A stretch of DNA of 10,222 nt. It comes from Dehalococcoidia bacterium (GTDB lineage: Bacteria > Chloroflexota > Dehalococcoidia > JACVQG01). The notes beneath the pieces were generated by a model. That model was not told the origin of the DNA and did not search any database. It was given only the letters and a program-made list of their open reading frames with translations. Below are positions 1 to 5,927 of the stretch, piece after piece. Location: the NCBI GenBank assembly GCA_015661045.1, contig JACVQG010000094.1, positions 1 through 10,222 on the forward strand, given 5' to 3'. Position numbers and translations under genes: made by a program. Every line of letters begins with the position of its first letter. Position 1 is the first letter of the stretch.

Positions 1-405
1 GGTTTCTGGAATGGAGAAGGTATCTATGGCAACCACCGCATCGTTCAAGATACCTGCCGGCAGTGCCCTCACCCGGTATCCTGCATGGATGCTTGCCCTA
101 ATGGGGCAATCGAAGCTGTGCCTCCAACTAATGCCAGAGTAGTGAATGTCGAAAAATGCACCGGTTGCAAGGCATGCCAGCGGGCCTGCCCCTTCGGGAT
201 GACTACCTTTAATGCAGAGATCAATAAGGCTTCCAAGTGCCATCTCTGTAATGGCGACCCGCAATGCGTGAAAGCCTGCCCCGCAGGTGCTCTTCAATAT
301 GTGCCGTGGAGAGACAGGACTAAGGAAGTGCCGGCACGATTTATTCCGGTGTCAGTGAATTTACCGGATGATGTAAAGGCTTCCTGTGTGACATGCCATA
401 AGTGA
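1..405 (+). CDS. Polyferredoxin ([4Fe-4S] electron-transfer subunit), 5' end missing
   Basis: The reading frame is open from base 1, so the start lies outside the window; 134 residues are visible. The ATG at 85 is not the start, because it would cut through a cysteine motif. Three ferredoxin motifs are seen: C19-x2-C22-x5-C28-x3-C32-P, C53-x2-C56-x2-C59-x3-C63-P and C80-x2-C83-x5-C89-x3-C93-P. This alternation is typical of the DmsB/HycB-like family, which usually carries four clusters, so a first motif is probably upstream. The gene ends 35 nt before the AOR gene. In AOR systems such as E. coli YdhY/YdhV or the aromatic AorAB type, such a protein passes electrons to or from the tungsten subunit, and that role is inferred here. 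One oddity is a CxxCH sequence (C129-C132-H133) at the extreme C-terminus, resembling a heme c site. The family call is firm; the exact partner is inferred from position. Confidence 0.9.
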   Translation, partial: GFWNGEGIYGNHRIVQDTCRQCPHPVSCMDACPNGAIEAVPPTNARVVNVEKCTGCKACQRACPFGMTTFNAEINKASKCHLCNGDPQCVKACPAGALQYVPWRDRTKEVPARFIPVSVNLPDDVKASCVTCHK

Positions 406-440
406 GGAGGGGGTAATTTAGAAAAAGGAGGAATGAATAC

Positions 441-2528
441 ATGGCTGGAGGCTATACTGGTAAGACACTTAGAGTTGACCTGACGACAGGTAAGATAACA
501 GCAGAAGATACGCTTGCAAAATATAAGGACTATATCGGGGGTGCGGGCCTGGGCTATAAGGTACTGTGGGATGAGGTACCGGCGGGCACAAAAGCCTGGG
601 ACCCGGCGAACCGGCTCATCTTTGGCGTAGGGCCTCTGTCTGGCACCGGCGCTCCATGCGGCGGCAGGGTCTCAGTCATCTCGCTCTGGCCGGCAAGCCA
701 GTTCGAGTTGCCGGCAGTGGGCCACATGGGCGGGCACTGGGGCCCGGAGCTCAAGTTTGCCGGGTGGGACTCTATCATCATTCAGGGCAAGGCCAATGCA
801 CCAAGCTGGATTAGCATCCAGGATAACAAGGTAGAAATCAGAGATGCTAAGAAGCTCTGGGGGCAGGGTATATTCCAGGCTACAGCCGCTATTTGTGCTG
901 ACATTGGCAATGACTGCCATGTAGCCGCCATCGGGCAAGCGGGTGAGAATCTGGTAAGGCTTTCTAATGTCATGAACGACCGCTCCCACTCTGCCGGCGG
1001 CGTTGGCAGCGTCATGGGAAGCAAGAACCTCAAGGCGATTGGCGTTAAAGGTACAGGCGCACTGAAGATATCCATGGATAAAAATGCCTGGCGCGACTTG
1101 GTTAATGGTTATCTACCCCTCATGGGCTGCAACAACCAGGGCGTGGTGCCGAGCACGCCCCAAGCCTGGGCAGAATTCTCTGGCTCAACCCGGTGGACAG
1201 CACAAAAGGGCGCTTTTTGGGGTAGGGCTACTCCGCCCTTTGATGTCGGCATCTGCCCCGCTGATGACCTTAACAAGATGGGGTTACGCACCCATAAAGG
1301 CATTCAGGACCATGGCTTTGAGATGGGTGTAAAATACACCACCCGCATCGGCGGCTGTTTCGGCTGCCCCATCCGCTGCCATACCGCCATGGATAACCCC
1401 AATCTGGAGCAATTTGGTGTATCCCGCTTCCAGACTAATACCTGCAATGGCATCTCCCACGGCCCTGGATGGTATGACCCCGCCCCGACAGGCGAAAAGC
1501 TGATGTTACTCAAACAGATCGGTTCGGCTCTGGCTGATGATTATGGTTGGTGGAGCGACTATGGACAGTCAGGTCGCGACTTTGTTTATATGAAGAAGAA
1601 AGGGCTTTTTGAGAAATATCTCCCGGCTAAGGAATATGCTGCTATACCCTGGAAGCTGTGGGAAGCTCAGAGCCCGGAGTTCTCACAATGGCTGTACAAA
1701 ACTATCACCTACAAGGAAGGTGAACTGGGCCAGGCATTCGCTGACGGCCCTGAATGGATGGAGAAACGCTACCCGGAGATGAAAGAGGCCCATATCAAGG
1801 AATATGAACTGCAGTCCTGGAAGTTCGGCATGGCAAAGCACCACTCTACTGAGGCCAGTGGTCAGGTGGGCGCCCTCATTAACCTGATGCGTAATGCGCA
1901 TGCCCAGAACCATACCCACAGCAACTTCCAGGGCAGCGGCTTGCCGATAGCTCTCAAGAAGGAAATTGGCGCTGAGTTATTTGGCACTCCCGATGCGGTG
2001 GACAATAACAACGATGTTAAGCCGATGAACGCCGGGAAAGCCAGGTTTGCCGTATTATCAATGATTTACCAGGACCTGCACGACTCATTGACGCTTTGCA
2101 ACTGGACTCAACCCATCTGGGCATCTCCGGTCAAAGAGAGGAAGTACCGTGGCGATCCGGAAGCGGAAGCTAAATTTTTCTCGGCGGTTACGGGAATAAA
2201 CAAGACCCGCGGGGATTTAGAGTTGGATGGACTTCGGATTCTAACCCTTTTCCGGGCGCTAACTATGAGGTTCATGAATGAGGCGGATATGCGTAACAAG
2301 CATGACCTTATCCCTGAATGGGCCTTTACCTACCCCAAAGACAAAGAACCTTTCACTTCGGGACATGCCAAGATGGACCGGGCGGATATGGAAAAGGCGA
2401 AAGACATGTTCTATGAACAGCTTGGCTACGATGCGAAAACAGGTGCACCGACCAGAGCGCTGCTTGAGAAGCTGAACATGAAGTCCGTGGCTGATGAGTT
2501 GGAATCAACAAAGCTGTTGACGGTATAA
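441..2528 (+). CDS. Aldehyde:ferredoxin oxidoreductase family tungstoenzyme
   Basis: This 695-residue protein is full length for the AOR family, whose members bind a bis-pyranopterin tungsten (or molybdenum) cofactor and one [4Fe-4S] cluster and oxidise aldehydes or reduce acids with ferredoxin. The N-terminal cofactor domain shows the family's GxxGxxLRVDLTTG opening (residues 3-17), GGRVSV (74-79) and GPELKFAGWD (101-110). The cluster ligands are C306-x2-C309-x3-C313, with the distal cysteine C553 in D-S-L-T-L-C. The start is the ATG at 441, behind a strong AAAGGAGG at 424-431. The ferredoxin gene immediately upstream should encode the redox partner. The layout resembles the E. coli ydhY-ydhV pair, and the family also includes BamB of class II benzoyl-CoA reductase, so the substrate cannot be named. 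The fold and cofactor are secure; the physiological aldehyde or acid is unknown. Confidence 0.95.
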   Translation: MAGGYTGKTLRVDLTTGKITAEDTLAKYKDYIGGAGLGYKVLWDEVPAGTKAWDPANRLIFGVGPLSGTGAPCGGRVSVISLWPASQFELPAVGHMGGHWGPELKFAGWDSIIIQGKANAPSWISIQDNKVEIRDAKKLWGQGIFQATAAICADIGNDCHVAAIGQAGENLVRLSNVMNDRSHSAGGVGSVMGSKNLKAIGVKGTGALKISMDKNAWRDLVNGYLPLMGCNNQGVVPSTPQAWAEFSGSTRWTAQKGAFWGRATPPFDVGICPADDLNKMGLRTHKGIQDHGFEMGVKYTTRIGGCFGCPIRCHTAMDNPNLEQFGVSRFQTNTCNGISHGPGWYDPAPTGEKLMLLKQIGSALADDYGWWSDYGQSGRDFVYMKKKGLFEKYLPAKEYAAIPWKLWEAQSPEFSQWLYKTITYKEGELGQAFADGPEWMEKRYPEMKEAHIKEYELQSWKFGMAKHHSTEASGQVGALINLMRNAHAQNHTHSNFQGSGLPIALKKEIGAELFGTPDAVDNNNDVKPMNAGKARFAVLSMIYQDLHDSLTLCNWTQPIWASPVKERKYRGDPEAEAKFFSAVTGINKTRGDLELDGLRILTLFRALTMRFMNEADMRNKHDLIPEWAFTYPKDKEPFTSGHAKMDRADMEKAKDMFYEQLGYDAKTGAPTRALLEKLNMKSVADELESTKLLTV

Positions 2529-2555
2529 GCTTGCTTTATGAGTCCGGCAGGAATC

Positions 2556-2599
2556 ATCCGGGGGGTATTTAATGCTGCGAAGCTCTAATCCCCCCGGGT
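2556..2599 (+). other. GC-rich hairpin between the AOR gene and the repeat-protein gene
   Basis: Bases 2556-2565 can pair with 2590-2599: eight G-C pairs (2558-2565 with 2590-2597) extended by one wobble and one A-T pair. Three further A/T pairs with a one-base bulge are possible inside. No run of T follows, so it is not a standard intrinsic terminator. It may be an mRNA-processing or stability element between two separately translated cistrons; that role is a guess. Confidence 0.5.
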
Positions 2600-2624
2600 A
2601 GTTCTGAACAGCGGAGGTTTATTA

Positions 2625-3473
2625 ATGGAAGAAAACGGAAAACCCAGTGGGTCGCCGCAGATTATAGAGGGTAAAAAACTCGATAATGAAGTGATCTATG
2701 TGGCAATCGCAGACCGGGTAAAAAACGACTCAACTAACAGGGGACAACTGACCAGCCTGGAGTTGATTAAACCCCTTATGCAAGATCCTGGAAAGATTCA
2801 ATCGTATCTTGGTGAGATGATGGGGAATGAAGTTTATAAAGATATCAAGCTGATTACTGCAGCAAATGGAGCAACATATCTTTATTCGGAAAAGGTTTTC
2901 ACCCGGAGAGATGCCGAGAAGCTTACCTTGGACGAGGAAGTCAGGAGCAGGATTATTAATCAGGTGAGGGAGGATTCAAGTAAAAAAGAAAGTCTCACGC
3001 CGGTGAACAAGCTTGGCGCTTTGATCCCCGGAGCGGAATTGGACAAGATTGACAGCCACCTCGCTTTAATTTCAGGTGATGAGAGATACAAAGATGTCCA
3101 CATTATTACAAACAGGAAAGGCACCCGCTATTTATATTCGGAAAAATTTCTAACCTGCAACTACGCTGAACTTCTGGCACGCGCCGAAGCCAATGACCCT
3201 GTAGCCATTATTGCCGATACTGTCAGGGATGACTCACGTATCTATCCCCGCCCCACCAATCTGGATATGTTCAAAGCGCCTGTCTTTAAGATAGACTTTG
3301 ATGAAATGGGAAGATATACCAGTGAGCTAACAAAAAGCCCTGAATATAACGACATTAAGCTAATAAAAGCCTCCACCGGGGCCATCTATCTTTACTCAGA
3401 CCTCTATTTTAACCCGGACTTAGCAAAAGCCACGGTGGAATGGGAGGAGGTTGGTAGATACGAAAACCCTTAG
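2625..3473 (+). CDS. Unrecognised protein of three tandem ~85-residue repeats
   Basis: I do not recognise this 282-residue protein. It has no signal peptide, membrane segment or cysteine cluster and looks cytoplasmic. After about 20 polar residues it consists of three copies of one module, at roughly 22-100, 106-188 and 192-272. Each copy has V-[KR]-x-D-S near its start (V32, V114, V200), then Y-[KN]-D-[IV]-x-[LI]-I (Y71, Y155, Y241), then Y-L-Y-S-[ED] (Y85, Y169, Y255) followed by an aromatic or hydrophobic stretch. The regular spacing of 82-86 residues indicates internal duplication. The start ATG follows a GCGGAGG at 2611-2617. The gene sits 96 nt after the AOR gene behind a hairpin, and a new promoter follows it. 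It may belong to the AOR transcription unit, but no function can be claimed. Confidence 0.8.
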   Translation: MEENGKPSGSPQIIEGKKLDNEVIYVAIADRVKNDSTNRGQLTSLELIKPLMQDPGKIQSYLGEMMGNEVYKDIKLITAANGATYLYSEKVFTRRDAEKLTLDEEVRSRIINQVREDSSKKESLTPVNKLGALIPGAELDKIDSHLALISGDERYKDVHIITNRKGTRYLYSEKFLTCNYAELLARAEANDPVAIIADTVRDDSRIYPRPTNLDMFKAPVFKIDFDEMGRYTSELTKSPEYNDIKLIKASTGAIYLYSDLYFNPDLAKATVEWEEVGRYENP

Positions 3474-3510
3474 AATGGCATAGAAACTTATTTTCTCCTC
3501 AAAATTCCGC

Positions 3511-3538
3511 TTGACAACCGTAAAAAAATATGTATACT
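3511..3538 (+). promoter_or_regulatory. Sigma70-type promoter for the leader and peptidase-panD operon
   Basis: A perfect TTGACA (-35) lies at 3511-3516 and TATACT (-10) at 3533-3538, with a 16-base spacer rich in A. A TG precedes the -10 box directly. Transcription would begin near 3545. This is the only near-consensus promoter I see in the window, and it opens the leader RNA that precedes the P1 peptidase gene. Confidence 0.8.
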
Positions 3539-3544
3539 ACTATA

Positions 3545-3712
3545 TATTATCAAGCCAGCGACTCCGATAAATCGGAGCGATGAGCTGATTTTATCGGTTT
3601 CTTTTAATTACATCTAAATAGAGCGCGCTTGGATTCTCACAAATTAGAACCGAGACGGCTGAATAGGTTCATATGTAGCCGCCTTGTGTTATGCCAGGCG
3701 GCTACTTTTTTT
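3545..3712 (+). promoter_or_regulatory. Structured untranslated leader (riboswitch-like) or small RNA, class unknown
   Basis: About 168 nt between the promoter and a strong terminator carry no reading frame but several self-complementary blocks. Hairpin A pairs 3562-3567 with 3572-3577 around a TAAA loop. It sits on an outer stem (3556-3559 with 3584-3587), with an asymmetric internal loop of GA against CGATGA that resembles a kink-turn. A competing hairpin B pairs 3564-3571 with 3590-3597 (8 bp). Further on, 3647-3651 pairs with 3666-3670. The CGGCT at 3656-3660, in that loop, is complementary to AGCCG at 3677-3681 in the terminator's left arm. Mutually exclusive folds before a terminator suggest control by attenuation. 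I tested the sequence by eye against T-box, SAM, TPP, THF, cobalamin and c-di-GMP signatures without a convincing match. The pan RNA motif known upstream of pantothenate genes is a candidate I could not check. Confidence 0.55.
3675..3712 (+). terminator. Intrinsic terminator ending the leader RNA
   Basis: A perfect 9-bp stem (3675-3683 with 3697-3705), extended by one T-A pair into the loop, is followed at once by seven T residues at 3706-3712. It lies 42 nt before the P1 peptidase start codon. It therefore either ends a free small RNA or gates read-through into the operon. Confidence 0.9.
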
Positions 3713-3754
3713 GTCTGATTAATCCCGACAGGTCGGGACACCCGGAGATGACAA

Positions 3755-4663
3755 ATGACAGGGGCAATCACCGATGTGCCGGGCATCACCGTCGGCCACT
3801 ATACCGATAGGGAGGCCGTTACCGGTTGCACTGTTGTTTTATGCCCCTGCGGCGCACTGGCGGGCGTAGATGTAAGAGGCTCAGCGCCGGGAACAAGAGA
3901 GACCGACCCTTTGCGTCCTATGTCTTTTGTGGGCCAGGCCCATGCTATCCTGCTTAGCGGCGGCAGCGCTTTTGGGCTGGATGCAGCCGGAGGTGTGATG
4001 AGGTTTCTGGAGGAGCAGGGTTGTGGTTTCGATACCAAGGTAGTCAGGGTTCCCATTGTGCCCGCTGCCATTATCTTTGACCTGGGTATCGGCAGCGCTA
4101 AGGTCAGGCCAGGCCCTGAGGAGGGCTACAAAGCTTGCCTTGAGGCCGGTATTCAAGTGGCTGAGGGCAGTGTGGGGGCCGGCACCGGGGCCACAGTCGG
4201 CAAGGCGCTGGGCAGGAAATTGGTGGTCAACGCCTACGGAGATGTTATAGACCCGCGGCGCGGAACAATGATAGCGGGGCCGCGCCAGGGTAAACGTTTT
4301 GTTAACAGTATTACAGTCCTCCGGAAGAGAGGCACGTGGCAACCTCCGCAACCGACCAGCACGGCAATCGGGGTGGTAGCGACCAGCGCCCGGTTGGACA
4401 GGGAGGGTGTTAACAAGCTGGCGCAGATGGCCCATGACGGTCTGGCGAGGGCCATCCGGCCCTGTCATACGTTAGTAGATGGGGATGTAATGTTCGCTCT
4501 TTCCATGGGGAATAAAGGCAAGCTGGCCGATGTAACAGCGTTGGGCGCTGTAGCCGCTGAGGTGGTAGCCGAGGCGGTTTTGCGGGGGGTTATGCTGGCC
4601 GAGGGTTTGGGGGGAATCCCTTCAGCTAAGGAATTCAAAGCAGGTTTGAGGGCAAGGATTTAA
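3755..4663 (+). CDS. P1/S58-family (DmpA/NylC-like) autoprocessing peptidase
   Basis: This 302-residue protein belongs to peptidase family S58 (P1), which covers DmpA and BapA aminopeptidases and the nylon-oligomer hydrolase NylC. These are Ntn-type enzymes that cut themselves to expose an N-terminal Ser or Thr nucleophile. The N-terminal I-T-D-V-P-G-I-x-V-G-H is characteristic. The region S-T-A-I-G-V-V-A-T (202-210), followed by A-H-D-G-L-A-R-A-I-R-P (226-236), aligns with the NylC-type cleavage site, so T203 is the predicted nucleophile and cleavage would fall between S202 and T203. A weak GGAG (3744-3747) precedes the start, with a small hairpin just before it. The DUF2520 gene begins 3 nt after its stop. 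Members acting on beta-alanyl peptides exist, so beta-alanine release would suit this pantothenate operon, but that is inference. The family call is firm. Confidence 0.9.
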   Translation: MTGAITDVPGITVGHYTDREAVTGCTVVLCPCGALAGVDVRGSAPGTRETDPLRPMSFVGQAHAILLSGGSAFGLDAAGGVMRFLEEQGCGFDTKVVRVPIVPAAIIFDLGIGSAKVRPGPEEGYKACLEAGIQVAEGSVGAGTGATVGKALGRKLVVNAYGDVIDPRRGTMIAGPRQGKRFVNSITVLRKRGTWQPPQPTSTAIGVVATSARLDREGVNKLAQMAHDGLARAIRPCHTLVDGDVMFALSMGNKGKLADVTALGAVAAEVVAEAVLRGVMLAEGLGGIPSAKEFKAGLRARI

Positions 4664-4666
4664 TAG

Positions 4667-5533
4667 ATGTTAAAAATCGGCTTTATAGGGGCAGGGACGG
4701 TAGGGACCGCCCTGGCAAAAACGCTCTCCCAAAGGGGTTATCAGGTCGTGGCAGTTTTCAGCCGCACTCCGGCTTCCGCCCAGAAGTTAGCGGGGCAGGT
4801 TAAGGGCTGCCAGGTCAAGGATCACGGGCAGGGTGTCATCGAGGCCGCCGATTTGGTCTTTGTAACAACACCGGATGATGCCGTTGCCCCGGTAGTAGCC
4901 CAATATCAGTGGCGGACAGGCAAAAGCGTGGTGCATTGCAGCGGGGCGGCATCGCTGGATATACTCCAGCCTGCCAGGATAGCCGGGGCAAGTGTGGGCG
5001 CCTTTCATCCGTTACAGACCTTTGCCAGTATCGCCCAGGCCATTGAGAATATACCTGGCTCCACCTTTGGAATAGAAGCGGATGGCAATTTAATCGAGAC
5101 ATTAAAGGCAATGGCCACGGCATTAGGGGGCCAATGGGTTGAACTCAAAGGTAGCGACAAGGTGCTGTATCATGCTGCGGCTGTTATAGCCTGCAACTAT
5201 TTTGTTACCCTGGTAAAGATGTCCACCGACCTGTGGAAAGAATTCGGAGTCAGCACGCCGGAGGCTACTAAAGCCTTACTTCCCCTCATACAGGGGACTG
5301 TAAACAATTTAAAACAGGTAGGATTGCCGAATTGCTTGACCGGGCCTATCGCCCGCGGAGATATGGGGACCCTTCAAAAGCACCTGGAGGCCCTGGAGAA
5401 GCATCCCGGTTTATCGGGACTTGTCTCCACCTATAAAGAATTAGGCCTTCAGACAATACCTGTATCGCTTGCCAAGGGGAAAATAACGTCGCAACGGGCC
5501 GAAGAGATGCGGTCCTTATTTACAGGTAACTAA
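4667..5533 (+). CDS. Rossmann/DUF2520 dehydrogenase, candidate PanG-type ketopantoate reductase
   Basis: The protein has 288 residues. An N-terminal Rossmann fold is shown by G8-x-G10-x2-G13 within [12 protein letters not shown] (5-16). The hallmark of the COG5495/DUF2520 family, G-A-F-H-P-L-Q-T-F, follows the nucleotide domain at about residue 111. The C-terminal half is the helical DUF2520 domain. The gene lies between the P1 peptidase (3-nt gap) and panD (16-nt gap), so it is probably translationally coupled to the former. The window has no classical panE. An alternative ketopantoate reductase, PanG, is known from Francisella, Enterococcus and Clostridioides, and as far as I recall it belongs to this family. 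Reduction of ketopantoate to pantoate with NADPH is therefore the likely role. The family is certain; the reaction is inferred from context. Confidence 0.88.
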   Translation: MLKIGFIGAGTVGTALAKTLSQRGYQVVAVFSRTPASAQKLAGQVKGCQVKDHGQGVIEAADLVFVTTPDDAVAPVVAQYQWRTGKSVVHCSGAASLDILQPARIAGASVGAFHPLQTFASIAQAIENIPGSTFGIEADGNLIETLKAMATALGGQWVELKGSDKVLYHAAAVIACNYFVTLVKMSTDLWKEFGVSTPEATKALLPLIQGTVNNLKQVGLPNCLTGPIARGDMGTLQKHLEALEKHPGLSGLVSTYKELGLQTIPVSLAKGKITSQRAEEMRSLFTGN

Positions 5534-5549
5534 ATTTCAGGAGGAAGCC

Positions 5550-5927
5550 ATGAGGATGATGCTGAAGAGTAAGATCCACAGGGCCACGGTTACTGAAGCC
5601 AATCTGGAGTACGAAGGAAGTATAACCATAGACCAGGAGCTTTTAGAGGCTGCCGATATACTGCCTTACGAGCAGGTTCAGGTGCTGGATATAAACAATG
5701 GCTCCCGACTGGAGACCTATGCCCTTCCCGGTGAGCGGGGCTCAGGCCGGATATGCATTAACGGAGCGGCCGCCCGTCTGGTATCTCAGGGGGATATGGT
5801 GATAATCCTCACATATAGCGCAGTCCAGGAATCCGAAGCATCATCCCTTCACCCCCGGATAGTTTATGTGGATGCGCAGAACCGCATTAAAAATAAGAAA
5901 AAAGAGGCGTTGTGGGCGATGTCCTGA
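5550..5927 (+). CDS. panD: Aspartate 1-decarboxylase (pyruvoyl enzyme)
   Basis: PanD converts L-aspartate to beta-alanine, one of the two halves of pantothenate. The 125-residue proenzyme matches the E. coli enzyme along its whole length. It has the self-cleavage site Y-E-G-S (G23/S24, where S24 becomes the pyruvoyl group), the substrate-side K8 and R53, Y57 as the expected proton donor, and the N-G-A-A-A loop at 71-75. The start follows a perfect AGGAGG at 5539-5544 with a 5-nt spacer, which favours this ATG over the nearby internal Met codons. The last 16 bases overlap the next gene, suggesting coupled translation. The C-terminal tail is lysine-rich and diverges from E. coli, as is usual. 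The identification is secure. Confidence 0.97.
   Translation: MRMMLKSKIHRATVTEANLEYEGSITIDQELLEAADILPYEQVQVLDINNGSRLETYALPGERGSGRICINGAAARLVSQGDMVIILTYSAVQESEASSLHPRIVYVDAQNRIKNKKKEALWAMS

Noticed and set aside
85..405. ATG at 85 as the start of the ferredoxin gene
   Set aside because: The same frame is open to base 1 and contains C19, C22 and C28 of an intact cluster motif that the ATG would split; the gene is partial at its 5' end.
3545..3712. T-box or SAM riboswitch identity for the leader
   Set aside because: The GATGA kink-turn-like loop recalls both, but the T-box antiterminator consensus and the SAM-I core are absent.
3641..3712. tRNA gene suggested by a GGTTC-containing stretch
   Set aside because: No acceptor stem, anticodon arm or T-loop arrangement can be built; the region is a hairpin plus terminator.
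3881..4468. 195-residue open frame on the minus strand
   Set aside because: It lies entirely opposite the well-supported P1 peptidase gene and has no recognisable motif; a shadow frame.
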